In this document: one piece after another, positions 1 through 7,318 of the stretch | How the letters are laid out: each line of letters opens with the position of its first letter | Numbering within the stretch: the stretch's first letter is position 1 | Assembly (NCBI RefSeq): GCF_026340095.1 | Contig: NZ_JAPEPO010000001.1 | Span: 3,440,501 to 3,504,500, forward strand | Source: Streptomyces sp. NBC_01446 | GTDB lineage: Bacteria; Actinomycetota; Actinomycetes; Streptomycetales; Streptomycetaceae | DNA: 64,000 nt | Direction of reading: 5' to 3' | Translations under genes and position numbers: made by a program | The notes under the pieces: model-generated | The model's database searches: none | Told to the model about the DNA's origin: nothing | What the model saw: the letters and a program-made list of their open reading frames with translations, nothing else

Positions 1-50
1 AGTGGTCAATCACTACCTATGTCAAGCGTCACATCTCGACTGCCGCGAAG

Positions 51-104
51 GCGTACGAGTCGTGCCTACGAGTAGCTGCCTACGAGTGAGTCCTGCCTAC
101 GAGT
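51..104. repeat. Short direct repeats, TGCCTACGAGT x3
   Basis: TGCCTACGAGT occurs at 63-73, 77-87 and 94-104, and a related GCGTACGAGT lies at 51-60. The copies are spaced 14 and 17 nt apart and the last runs into the terminator hairpin. Bases 1-50 hold nothing I recognise. The function is unknown; slippage next to a terminator is as likely as a binding site. Confidence 0.6.
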
Positions 105-139
105 AAGGGGCACCCCGCAATGGAGGGTGCCCCTTACTC
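101..139. terminator. Hairpin terminator downstream of the MaoC pair
   Basis: A perfect 15-bp stem (101-115 with 125-139, starting GAGTAAGGGG) closes a 9-nt loop. It lies 20 nt past the stop of the minus-strand dehydratase at 160. It has no U-tract, as is usual in Streptomyces, and could work in both directions. Confidence 0.75.
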
Positions 140-159
140 AGGTTGCTACGGAGCAGCAG

Positions 160-594
160 TTACGCCAGCTGCACAACCGCCCGCGACATGCCGAGCACCT
201 TCTGGCCCGCGCTCGTCGCGACGAGGTCGACGCGGACGCGGCCGTCGTCGAGCTTGGCGGCGATCTTGCCGCTGACCTCGATCGTCGCGCCCTTGTCGTC
301 GTTCGGGACGATGACCGGCTTGGTGAAACGCACGCCGTACTCCACGACAGCGGCCGGGTCACCGACCCAGTCGGTCACGACGCGGATCGCCTCGGCCATG
401 GTGAACATGCCGTGGGCGATGACGTCCGGGAGCCCGACCTCGACCGCGAACTTCTCGTTCCAGTGGATCGGGTTGAAGTCCCCGGAGGCGCCCGCGTACT
501 GCACGAGCGTGGCGCGGGTCACGGGGAACGCCTGGGCCGGCAGCTCCGTGCCGATCTCCACGTCCGCGTACTGAATCGTCGTCGTCATGGTCAC
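160..594 (-). CDS. MaoC-family dehydratase (HadB-like)
   Basis: This 144-aa single hot-dog-fold protein has the R-hydratase signature YAGASGDFNPIHWNE, with the catalytic Asp39 and His44, followed by IAHGM near residue 60. In mycobacteria the homologous HadB is the catalytic half of the HadAB (3R)-hydroxyacyl-ACP dehydratase of FAS-II. The start overlaps the stop of the upstream dehydratase by 4 nt, so the two are translationally coupled and probably form a heterodimer. Streptomyces makes no mycolic acids, so the substrate here is unknown; a short or branched hydroxyacyl thioester is a guess. The family call is firm and the physiological role is not. Confidence 0.88.
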   Translation of the reverse strand: MTMTTTIQYADVEIGTELPAQAFPVTRATLVQYAGASGDFNPIHWNEKFAVEVGLPDVIAHGMFTMAEAIRVVTDWVGDPAAVVEYGVRFTKPVIVPNDDKGATIEVSGKIAAKLDDGRVRVDLVATSAGQKVLGMSRAVVQLA

Positions 595-1043
595 GCCCCC
601 TCGGCCGCGCGCGACACGAGCTTGGTGTACGCGGTCACGACGTGCTCGCCGGCCTCGTCGTGGACCTCGCCGCGGATGTCCAGGATGTCGTTGCCCGCAA
701 GGGACTTGATCGCCTCGATCGTCGAGGTCACGGTGAGCCGGTCACCGGCGCGCACCGGGCGTGTGTACGCGAACTTCTGGTCGCCGTGCACGACGCGGCT
801 GTAGTCGAGGCCCAGCTGCGGATCCTCGATCACCTGGCCCGCGGCCTTGAACGTGATGGCGAACACAAAGGTCGGCGGAGCGATCACATCGGAGTGGCCG
901 AGCGCCTTGGCCGCCTCCGGATCGACGTAGGCGGGATTGGCGTCCCGCACCGCCTCCGCGAACTCACGGATCTTCTCCCGGCCGACCTCATAGGGGTCGG
1001 TGGGCGGGTAGGACCGTCCCACGAAGGACTGGTCGAGCGCCAT
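591..1043 (-). CDS. MaoC-N domain dehydratase subunit (HadA-like)
   Basis: This 150-aa hot-dog-fold protein starts MALDQSFVGRSYPP and contains VIAPPTF, LDYSRVVHGDQKF and a YTRPVRAGD stretch. It resembles HadA/HadC, the non-catalytic substrate-binding partners of mycobacterial dehydratases (PF13452 type), and it lacks the GDxNPIH catalytic motif carried by its neighbour. The ATG start is preceded by an AGGAGGT ribosome site. It is the first gene of the two-gene unit and overlaps the catalytic subunit by 4 nt. A direct repeat GTTGCCGGAT (1071-1080, 1081-1090) lies just upstream. Subunit assignment rests on motif presence or absence and gene order. Confidence 0.85.
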   Translation of the reverse strand: MALDQSFVGRSYPPTDPYEVGREKIREFAEAVRDANPAYVDPEAAKALGHSDVIAPPTFVFAITFKAAGQVIEDPQLGLDYSRVVHGDQKFAYTRPVRAGDRLTVTSTIEAIKSLAGNDILDIRGEVHDEAGEHVVTAYTKLVSRAAEGA

Positions 1044-1119
1044 GGACTCGGCACCTCCTGGATTTGCGCTGTTGCCGGATGTTGCCGGATCTTACGGCCG
1101 GCCGCACACGCGATAACGA

Positions 1120-1156
1120 CATGAGGCCGCCCCCTCGGTAAGGGGACGGCCTCATG
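1120..1156. terminator. rpmG terminator hairpin
   Basis: A 16-bp stem with one mismatch (1120-1135 with 1141-1156) closes a 5-nt loop CGGTA. It lies 12 nt past the rpmG stop on the minus strand. Confidence 0.75.
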
Positions 1157-1168
1157 TACGAGCCTGAG

Positions 1169-1333
1169 TTAGCGCGTTTCGCGGTGCGCCGTGTGCTGGT
1201 TGCAGCGCGGGCAGTGCTTCTTCATCTCAAGACGGTCCGGGTCGTTACGCCGGTTCTTCTTGGTGATGTAGTTCCGCTCCTTGCACTCCACGCAGGCCAG
1301 CGTGATCTTCGGGCGGACGTCGGTGGCAGCCAC
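1169..1333 (-). CDS. rpmG: 50S ribosomal protein L33
   Basis: This 54-aa protein of the large ribosomal subunit is the zinc-binding (C+) L33 form, with CxxC pairs at Cys14/Cys17 and Cys41/Cys44. The sequence ITLACVECKERNYITKKN is diagnostic. I chose the GTG at 1333 because an AAGGAG ribosome site precedes it and the length matches the family; a longer upstream reading would run into the tRNA. tRNA-Met and tRNA-Thr lie upstream on the same strand, and the dehydratase pair follows after a terminator. Streptomyces often carry a second, zinc-free L33 elsewhere that replaces this form under zinc starvation. Confidence 0.96.
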   Translation of the reverse strand: MAATDVRPKITLACVECKERNYITKKNRRNDPDRLEMKKHCPRCNQHTAHRETR

Positions 1334-1420
1334 GTGAGTGCTCCTTGGACGGACGGTTGACGGATGAACGCATGAATAGTAGCCGACCGGAGGACCGACC
1401 CCACAATCGGCTACTGTGTG

Positions 1421-1493
1421 TAGCGGTGACCGGACTTGAACCGGTGACACAGCGATTATGAGCCGCTTGCTCTACCGACTGAGCTACACCGCT
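1421..1493 (-). tRNA. tRNA-Met (CAT)
   Basis: The 73-nt cloverleaf has acceptor stem AGCGGTG/CACCGCT, D-arm TAGCTCAGTCGGTAGAGC, anticodon loop CTCATAA, T-arm ACCGG-TTCAAGT-CCGGT and discriminator A. The CCA end is not encoded. The A1-U72 pair and the absence of the three initiator G-C pairs point to elongator Met; a CAT anticodon can also be tRNA-Ile2, which sequence alone does not fully exclude. Confidence 0.93.
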
Positions 1494-1538
1494 TTGATGC
1501 GATGCCCCTCACCCGAAGGTGAGGGAACTTCACACCAG

Positions 1539-1611
1539 AGCCCCAATACGGAATCGAACCGTAGACCTTCTCCTTACCATGGAGACGCTCTACCGACTGA
1601 GCTATTGGGGC
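1539..1611 (-). tRNA. tRNA-Thr (GGT)
   Basis: The 73-nt cloverleaf has acceptor GCCCCAA/TTGGGGC, anticodon stem-loop TCTCC-ATGGTAA-GGAGA with anticodon GGT, a T-arm carrying GGTTCGATTCC, and discriminator T. The CCA end is not encoded. It lies 45 nt upstream of tRNA-Met on the same strand and is probably co-transcribed with it. Confidence 0.95.
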
Positions 1612-1842
1612 GAGCGATGAAGACATTACACGCTCGCCTGCCGATCGCCCAAATCCGTTTCGCGGCCGCCGCCCAGGGGCAGGACCGCGGCCCTTCCGGA
1701 GCCGCAACAGCCGCTCACGGCCGCCTCATCGGCACCGCGCACCACAGCAGTACGACTATTGCGCTCCTCCGCGAAGCGGGCCTGCCGCAGCTCTAGGCTC
1801 GACCCGCGCTGCGTGATCTTGTACGCCCTTCCGGCCCGCCCC

Positions 1843-1886
1843 GGTTCGGGGGCGGCCCCCGCCCACGCGGCCGCCGCCCCCGAACC
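1843..1886 (+). promoter_or_regulatory. Leader hairpin before the amidohydrolase
   Basis: A perfect 14-bp stem (1843-1856 GGTTCGGGGGCGGC with 1873-1886) closes a 16-nt loop, and its 3' arm ends 3 nt before the GGAG ribosome site of the gene at 1898. It could be an attenuator-like leader, or the terminator of something reading rightward. The rest of 1612-1842 shows no gene. Confidence 0.45.
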
Positions 1887-1897
1887 CCAGGAGCGCG

Positions 1898-3157
1898 ATG
1901 CCCGACAGCCAGCCGCAGCACCCCCACTCCCCCGGCAACGACTCCACCGCCGAGAGCACCGCCCTCCTCCTGTGCGGCGCCAGGCTCACGGACGGCCGGA
2001 CCGTGGACGTGCGGCTAGACAACGGGCGCATCGAGGCCGTCGGCACGGCCGGCAGTCTCGTCGCCCGCTCCAAGCGCGTGGACCTCGCCGGCTACGTCCT
2101 GCTCCCCGCCCCCGTCGAACCCCACACCCATGGCGACACGGCGCTGTCCGCGGAGACGGAGGGGCCGGTGTCGTACGACGGGCCCGACGTGCAGCGGCGG
2201 GCCGCCGAGGCCGCGCTGCTCCAGCTCGCGCACGGGGCCACCGCGCAGCGCGCGCATGTGCGGATCGGAGATGTGCACGGTCTCGGCCCGATGGAGGCGG
2301 TGCTCCAGGCGCGGCGGTCGCTGCGCGGCCTGACCGATCTGCGGACCGTGGCGATGCCCCGGCTCCTGACGGGCCTCGCGGGGGCCGACGGCCTGGCGAT
2401 GCTGCGGGACGCGGTGAAGATGGGCGCGTCCGTGGTGGGCGGTTGCCCGGATCTCGACCCCGACCCGACCGGCTACGTGGAGACGGTCCTGGAGGTCGCG
2501 GCGGAGCACGGCTGCGCGGTGGATCTGCATACGGACGGCGGCGATCCGGCCCGGCTCGGGCGGATCGCGACGATGACCGGAGGGCTGCGTCCCGGCGTCA
2601 CGATCGGGCCGTGCGGCGGCCTCGGGCGGCTGCCGCGCGAGGTCGCCGCGCGCACCGCCGACCAACTCGCCGCCGCGGGCGTCACGGTGGTCTGCCTGCC
2701 GCAGGGCGGCTGCGCGGGCGTCGACCGGCGCGGCACCGCTCCCGTACGGCTCCTGCGGGCGGCCGGGGTGCGGGTCGCCGCGGGCAGCGGGGCGCTGCGC
2801 GACATGGCGAACCCGGTGGGCCGCGGCGATCCCCTGGAGGCCGCGTACCTGCTGGCCTCGCGCTACGGGCTGCGCCCCGAGGAGGCGTACGACTGCGTCA
2901 GCGGGGCGGCGCGGGCCGCGCTCGGACTGCCCGAGGTGCGGGTGGAGGCGGGCTTCCCCGCGGAGCTCATCGCCGTACGCGGCGATGAGCTCGCGGGTGC
3001 CCTCTCGCTGGCGTACAGCCGGATCGTGGTGCATTGGGGGCGGGTGGTGGCGCGCACCAGCGCGGTGCGCGAGTACTGCGACTCGGCGGCGCTCGATCTG
3101 CCGCGGCAGGGGCGGGCGGGGAAGCCGCTGGAGGGCGGGGGCGGCGGGCAGCGCTGA
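1898..3157 (+). CDS. Cytosine-deaminase-like amidohydrolase, degenerate active site
   Basis: This 419-aa protein aligns by eye along its length with the cytosine deaminase branch of the amidohydrolase superfamily (VVGGCPDLDPDP, VDLHTD, GSxxxRDxxNPxG). The first metal motif EPHTHGD (His76, His78) and His211 in DLHTDGG are present. The catalytic Glu that follows in DLHxDE is Gly, the fourth ligand His (usual GHC/SHT) is Pro238 in IGPCGG, and the metal Asp of GSDNxxD is Gly298 in GSGALRD. Deaminase chemistry is therefore unlikely; a binding, regulatory or altered role is inferred. It starts at an ATG with GGAG 5 nt upstream and stands alone, facing a minus-strand lipoprotein. Confidence 0.82.
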   Translation: MPDSQPQHPHSPGNDSTAESTALLLCGARLTDGRTVDVRLDNGRIEAVGTAGSLVARSKRVDLAGYVLLPAPVEPHTHGDTALSAETEGPVSYDGPDVQRRAAEAALLQLAHGATAQRAHVRIGDVHGLGPMEAVLQARRSLRGLTDLRTVAMPRLLTGLAGADGLAMLRDAVKMGASVVGGCPDLDPDPTGYVETVLEVAAEHGCAVDLHTDGGDPARLGRIATMTGGLRPGVTIGPCGGLGRLPREVAARTADQLAAAGVTVVCLPQGGCAGVDRRGTAPVRLLRAAGVRVAAGSGALRDMANPVGRGDPLEAAYLLASRYGLRPEEAYDCVSGAARAALGLPEVRVEAGFPAELIAVRGDELAGALSLAYSRIVVHWGRVVARTSAVREYCDSAALDLPRQGRAGKPLEGGGGGQR

Positions 3158-3267
3158 ACAGACCCGCCCGCGGGGCCCCTTCGGTTTCCTGCCCGCCCCT
3201 CTGCCGCTTCAGCTCCTGTCGGCCCGTCCGCCGCCCCCACGCGCGGCATCGGCAAACTGCGGAACCG

Positions 3268-4350
3268 TCAGAAGCCGCCCATAGCGGCACCCGACATGAA
3301 CGGGTTGCCGCCGGCGAGCTCGCCGAGAGGGACCTCGGTCGCGCCGGACGGTGCGCTGATGTCGCCCGCCTTGCCGAACTTGAGCACCAGCGGGACCTTC
3401 CCGCCCTTCTTTCCGTCGCCGAGGGCCGCGAGGTCGAAGGAGATCTTCGACAGCGCGCCGTTGGTGATCGAGAAGTCGACGGCGACCTTCTTGGCCGGGG
3501 CGTCCGCGAGGTCCTTGGCGGTGGGGAATCCGGCGCCGGGCGGCAGCTCGTCCTTCAGGGGGCCGAGCTTGTCGACGAGGTCCGTCAGGAGCTCACGGAA
3601 GGACGCCTTGGCGACGATGCGCTCCGTGCCGTCCTCGGTGCCGGCGCTGCGGAGGGTGACATCGTCGGCGATGGCGCCGCGCAGGGCCTTGAGGACCTTC
3701 CGCTGAGTCTTCTCGTCGAGGCCGCCGGAGCCCTTGGAATCGTCGGATCCCTTGCCCGAGGTGCTCTTCCTGACGTCCGAGAGGTCCACCTTGACCCACT
3801 CGCCTTCGAGGGCCTTCGCGAGCCCCTCCTCGCCCTTCGGCAGGTCCTTCGGCGAGGGGACGGGGAAGCCCATGAGCTCCGACGTCTTCTGCATGTCGAG
3901 GCGGAAGTAGACGAAGTCTCCGGCGAGCCGGTACTCGGCCAGGGTGCCGCCCGGGACCGACACCTTCATACCCATACCGACGAAGTCCTTCTCGCCCGAA
4001 TCGGACAGCGGCTTCTTCGACCGTACGGAGAAGGTGACGTGGGCACCGGCGAAGGTCTTGGCGACCGCCGGCGGCATGGCCTCGTCGCCCTGTCCGCCGG
4101 CCAGCTCCATGAGCGCGTCCGGCTTCGCGTCGAGGCCCAACTCGAAGGAGAGAGACTTCTGTTCGCCGAGCCGGTCGGCGGCCTTGTCAATCTTCTGACC
4201 TGCCGTCAGGTTCTCGACGGTGCCGCAGGCCGAGGTGGTCGCGAGCAGCAGTGCGGCGCAGCCGGCCGCGGTGAGGGTGGTGGTGCGTATGGCGCTGATG
4301 TCTGACTCCCGCAGAGGTCCGATGAGAGACCCGGCGGCCGTCGGCGGCAC
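3268..4350 (-). CDS. Secreted lipoprotein, LppX/LprG-like (tentative)
   Basis: A type II signal-like segment (IRTTTLTAAGCAALLLATTSAC) puts the lipid-attached Cys about 40 residues in, followed by an extracytoplasmic domain with KIDKAADRLGEQKSLSFEL and alternating beta strands and charged loops. This recalls LppX/LprG/LolA-type hydrophobic-ligand carriers, but I do not recognise the family with confidence. The annotated GTG at 4350 has no clear ribosome site and gives an over-long n-region. A GGGAG lies 6-7 nt before an in-frame ATC about 14 codons downstream (...GAC ATC AGC GCC), so initiation at that rare codon, or at a codon altered from ATG/GTG, is possible. It is monocistronic and divergent from the NAD(P)-binding gene. 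Confidence 0.75.
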   Translation of the reverse strand: MPPTAAGSLIGPLRESDISAIRTTTLTAAGCAALLLATTSACGTVENLTAGQKIDKAADRLGEQKSLSFELGLDAKPDALMELAGGQGDEAMPPAVAKTFAGAHVTFSVRSKKPLSDSGEKDFVGMGMKVSVPGGTLAEYRLAGDFVYFRLDMQKTSELMGFPVPSPKDLPKGEEGLAKALEGEWVKVDLSDVRKSTSGKGSDDSKGSGGLDEKTQRKVLKALRGAIADDVTLRSAGTEDGTERIVAKASFRELLTDLVDKLGPLKDELPPGAGFPTAKDLADAPAKKVAVDFSITNGALSKISFDLAALGDGKKGGKVPLVLKFGKAGDISAPSGATEVPLGELAGGNPFMSGAAMGGF

Positions 4351-4426
4351 GGGTCACTGAGGAGACCCGCGAGGCACGCACAAGGTTGCGCGGCGAACAG
4401 GGGCGGCCCGGCGTACGGTCGGAAGC

Positions 4427-5083
4427 ATGCGCATTGTCATCGCTGGGGGTCATGGTCAGATCGCGCTGCGGCTCGAGCGTCTGCTCGCCGCACGCGGAGA
4501 CGAGGTCGCGGGCATCATCCGCCGTGCCGAGCAGGCTGACGACCTGCGGGAGGCCGGGGCCGAGCCCCTTGTGTGCGACCTGGAATCGGCGTCCGTGGAG
4601 GAGGTCGCCGGGCTTCTGGAGGGCGCGGACGGGGCGGTGTTCGCGGCCGGCGCGGGGCCCGGCAGCACGGCCGGGCGCAAGGACACGGTGGACCGCGGCG
4701 CCGCCGTGCTGTTCGCGGACGCCGCGGAGCGGGCCGGGGTGCGGCGGTACGTCGTGGTGTCGTCGATGGGCGCGGACCCGGCCCATCAGGGGGACGAGAT
4801 CTTCGACGTGTATCTGCGGGCGAAGGGCGAGGCGGACGCGTACGTACGGGCCCGGACCGGACTCGACTGGACGATCCTGCGTCCCGGGATGCTCACGAAC
4901 GACGCGGGCACCGGACTCGTACGCCTGGAGGCGTCCACCGGGCGGGGTACGGTGCCGCGGGACGACGTGGCGGCGGTGCTCGCGGAACTGGTGGAGACGC
5001 CCGCCACCGCGGGGCTGACGCTGGAGCTGATCTCCGGGTCGACGCCGGTGACGGTGGCGGTCAGGGCGATCGCGGGGAACTGA
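4427..5083 (+). CDS. NAD(P)-binding atypical SDR (NmrA-like)
   Basis: This 218-aa Rossmann protein has the dinucleotide motif VIAGGHGQIALRL at residues 4-16, an acidic position after beta-3 (VCDLES), YVVVSSMGAD and LDWTILRPGML. It is typical of the atypical SDR5/NmrA-like group, which often lacks the YxxxK catalytic pair; here a Tyr-Leu-Arg-Ala-Lys (YLRAK) keeps a possible YxxxK. The substrate is unknown. It starts at ATG with a GGAAG box 1-2 nt upstream, which is unusually close. It is divergent from the lipoprotein and converges with a small gene whose stop is 6 nt away. Confidence 0.85.
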   Translation: MRIVIAGGHGQIALRLERLLAARGDEVAGIIRRAEQADDLREAGAEPLVCDLESASVEEVAGLLEGADGAVFAAGAGPGSTAGRKDTVDRGAAVLFADAAERAGVRRYVVVSSMGADPAHQGDEIFDVYLRAKGEADAYVRARTGLDWTILRPGMLTNDAGTGLVRLEASTGRGTVPRDDVAAVLAELVETPATAGLTLELISGSTPVTVAVRAIAGN

Positions 5084-5089
5084 GCGGGT

Positions 5090-5314
5090 TCAGAAGAGCG
5101 GGAGCTGGCCGGGCGCGACCGGGACCACGTAGCCGTCGAGGGCCGGCTGCGCGGCTCCGAGCTGCGCGGGCCTGCGGGAGCCGGGGCAGGACACGAGCTC
5201 GCCCGCGCTGCGGGCCCCGGGCGGGTCGTGGCGGGCGAAGCGGCCGGCCACGACGGCGATGTCGCGGCGGCACTCGGGGCAGTTTCTGCGGCGAGACGCC
5301 GACGGTACGGACAT
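5090..5314 (-). CDS. Small Cys-containing protein of unknown function
   Basis: This 74-aa basic protein begins MSVPSASRRRNCPECRRDIAVVAGRFARHDPP. The CPEC pair (Cys12, Cys15) and a later SCPG (Cys43) suggest a small metal-binding knuckle with only three cysteines. The ATG at 5314 was preferred to a much longer upstream reading that runs antisense into nadE. Its codon bias is as expected for the genome. It is divergent from nadE, sharing a 126-nt intergenic region. Confidence 0.6.
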   Translation of the reverse strand: MSVPSASRRRNCPECRRDIAVVAGRFARHDPPGARSAGELVSCPGSRRPAQLGAAQPALDGYVVPVAPGQLPLF

Positions 5315-5440
5315 GCGATCAGTCTGCGCCACGGGCCTCGTCCACGCCCCGTCCGGACACATCCCGCGCCCCCTGAGCCGCGGGACACCCCCAGTAGGGT
5401 GGGCGCGACAGCACCTCATGAACCGGAGCAAGGAGCAGAC

Positions 5441-6271
5441 GTGAGCGAGTCGGCGTCTAACGGCCTGCAGCAGGAGATCGCCAGGGAGCTCCAGGTCGCC
5501 GAGACCTTCGAGGCCGGGCGCGAGATCGAACGCCGGGTGGCCTTCCTCACCGAACGGCTGACCTCCACGGGACTGCGCTCGCTCGTGCTCGGCATCAGCG
5601 GCGGTGTCGACTCCACCACCGCCGGCCGGCTGTGCCAGCTCGCCGTCGAGCGGGCCCGGGCCGCCGGACACGAGGCGCGCTTCTATGCGATGCGGCTGCC
5701 CTACGGGGTCCAGGCCGACGAGCACGACGCCCAGCTCGCGCTCTCCTTCATCCGGGCCGACCACGTGCTGACCGTGGACATCAAGCCCGCCAGCGACGCC
5801 GCGCTCGAGGCCTCACTGGCCGCGGACGTGAGCTTCCGCGACGAGGGTCACCAGGACTTCGTGCACGGCAACATCAAGGCCCGGCAGCGCATGGTCGCCC
5901 AGTACGCGGTGGCCGGCGCACACAACGGCCTGGTCGTCGGCACGGACCACGCCGCCGAGGCGGTCTCCGGCTTCTTCACCAAGTTCGGCGACGGCGCCGC
6001 CGACCTCGTCCCGCTGACCGGCCTGACCAAGCGTCGGGTGCGCGCCGTCGCGGACGCGCTGGGTGCTCCCGCCGAGCTGGTGTGGAAGGTCCCGACGGCC
6101 GACCTGGAGACCCTCGACCCGGGCAAGGCCGACGAGGACGCGCTCGGGGTCACGTACGACGATATCGACGACTTCCTGGAGGGCAAGCCAGTGGACGGGC
6201 GGGCCTTCGAGACGATCGTCCACCGCTACCGCCTCACCGACCACAAGCGCCAACTCCCCATCGCGCCCTAG
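5441..6271 (+). CDS. nadE: Ammonia-dependent NAD+ synthetase
   Basis: NadE converts nicotinate adenine dinucleotide to NAD+ using ATP and ammonia, the last step of NAD biosynthesis, in the cytosol. The 276-aa protein has the PP-loop SGGVDS at 53-58, HGNIKARQRM, GTDHAAEAVSGFFTKFGDGAADL and LWKVPTADLE-like segments (VWKVPTADLE). There is no glutaminase domain, so it is the short NH3-using type as in E. coli. GTG at 5441 with AAGGAG 6-7 nt upstream sets the start. It is followed by a strong hairpin terminator. Confidence 0.96.
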   Translation: MSESASNGLQQEIARELQVAETFEAGREIERRVAFLTERLTSTGLRSLVLGISGGVDSTTAGRLCQLAVERARAAGHEARFYAMRLPYGVQADEHDAQLALSFIRADHVLTVDIKPASDAALEASLAADVSFRDEGHQDFVHGNIKARQRMVAQYAVAGAHNGLVVGTDHAAEAVSGFFTKFGDGAADLVPLTGLTKRRVRAVADALGAPAELVWKVPTADLETLDPGKADEDALGVTYDDIDDFLEGKPVDGRAFETIVHRYRLTDHKRQLPIAP

Positions 6272-6287
6272 AGGGCGCTGCGTGGGG

Positions 6288-6334
6288 GCGCGGGTACGAG
6301 ACCGCCTGTCCGACACGGTCTCGTACCCCCGCGC
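6288..6334 (+). terminator. nadE terminator hairpin
   Basis: The stem GGGTACGAGACCG pairs with CGGTCTCGTACCC (13 bp) and is extended by GCGC on each side across a 2-nt bulge. It starts 17 nt past the nadE stop. Confidence 0.75.
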
Positions 6335-6353
6335 ACGGACCCCGGAATACAAA

Positions 6354-6395
6354 GAACCCCCTTCGAACTGCGGAAACGCAGTTCGAAGGGGGTTC
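6354..6395. terminator. Perfect 19-bp hairpin with GAAA tetraloop
   Basis: Bases 6354-6372 pair perfectly with 6377-6395 around a GAAA loop. It sits between the nadE terminator and the 3' end of the minus-strand tRNA-Tyr, so it most likely terminates the tRNA transcript and may act in both directions. There is no U-tract. Confidence 0.8.
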
Positions 6396-6404
6396 TCCAC
6401 CATG

Positions 6405-6486
6405 TGGCGGCGCCAGGATTCGAACCTGGGAAGGCTGAGCCGGCAGATTTACAGTCTGCTCCCTTTGGCCGCTCGGGCACACCGCC
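6405..6486 (-). tRNA. tRNA-Tyr (GTA)
   Basis: The 82-nt class II tRNA has acceptor GGCGGTG/CGCCGCC, anticodon GTA in ACTGTAAATC, a long variable arm, T-loop GGTTCGAATCC and discriminator A. The CCA end is not encoded. In S. coelicolor a tRNA-Tyr gene is the attachment site of the integrative element SLP1 (established knowledge). Here the gene is intact and no integrase lies beside it. Confidence 0.96.
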
Positions 6487-6702
6487 ATGGGTTTGCTGCT
6501 TTGGATCTCCGCTTTGGGGCGGTGCTCCGTGGCAACGACGTAAACGATACCTGATGGACGGGGGTGCTTCGCCACCCGATTGATCGGTACCCGGGGGCGG
6601 GGTGGTGGCTAGGCTTTGCGGATGCGGCCCGGGGACCGAGGGCCGTGGATGACGCATTCAGACGCAAGCCGTTTCACCACCCGATACAAGGAGCCACAGG
6701 AC

Positions 6703-7191
6703 ATGGCCGACTCCAGTTTCGACATCGTCTCGAAGGTCGAGCGGCAGGAGGTCGACAACGCCCTCAACCAGGCCGCCAAGGAGATCTCGCAGCGCTACGA
6801 CTTCAAGAACGTCGGCGCCTCGATCTCGTGGTCCGGCGAGAAGATCCTGATGGAGGCGAACTCCGAGGACCGCGTCAACGCGATCCTCGACGTCTTCCAG
6901 ACCAAGCTGGTCAAGCGCGGGATCTCGCTGAAGGCGCTGGACGCGGGAGAGCCCCAGCTCTCCGGCAAGGAGTACAAGATCTTCGCCTCCATCGAGGAGG
7001 GCATCTCGCAGGACAACGCCAAGAAGGTCGCCAAGATCATCCGCGACGAGGGCCCCAAGGGCGTCAAGGCGCAGGTCCAGGGCGAGGAGCTGCGGGTCAG
7101 CTCGAAGAGCCGCGACGACCTCCAGGCCGTGCAGGCGCTGCTGAAGGGCCAGGACTTCGACTTCGCGCTGCAGTTCGTGAACTACCGGTAG
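6703..7191 (+). CDS. YajQ-family nucleotide-binding protein
   Basis: This 162-aa member of the UPF0234/YajQ family starts MADSSFDIVSKVERQEVDNALNQ and carries the family segments KEISQRYDFK, LKALDAGEPQ and AKKVAKIIRDEGPKGVKAQVQG. YajQ has two RNP-like ferredoxin folds; it binds tRNA/GTP in E. coli reports and cyclic di-GMP in Xanthomonas/Pseudomonas. Streptomyces uses cyclic di-GMP in development, so a sensor role is possible but unproven. The ATG is preceded by AAGGAG about 10 nt upstream. It is single, just upstream of the EACC1-CHAT pair with a 127-nt gap. Confidence 0.93.
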   Translation: MADSSFDIVSKVERQEVDNALNQAAKEISQRYDFKNVGASISWSGEKILMEANSEDRVNAILDVFQTKLVKRGISLKALDAGEPQLSGKEYKIFASIEEGISQDNAKKVAKIIRDEGPKGVKAQVQGEELRVSSKSRDDLQAVQALLKGQDFDFALQFVNYR

Positions 7192-7318
7192 GGACGGCGG
7201 GTGACCGTAACTGTCGCTGAAGCAGGGGCAATTGCCCTGACGTGATGGTCTGCCGCCGCTCCCGGTGCGAGGCTGGTGGGACTAGATTCCCGCTGCCCAC
7301 AGGGCACTGGAGGTTGTT

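Noticed and set aside
1759..2988. Second long plus-strand frame overlapping the amidohydrolase
   Set aside because: Its Arg/Ala/Gly-rich translation lacks domains, whereas the frame from 1898 matches the amidohydrolase fold.
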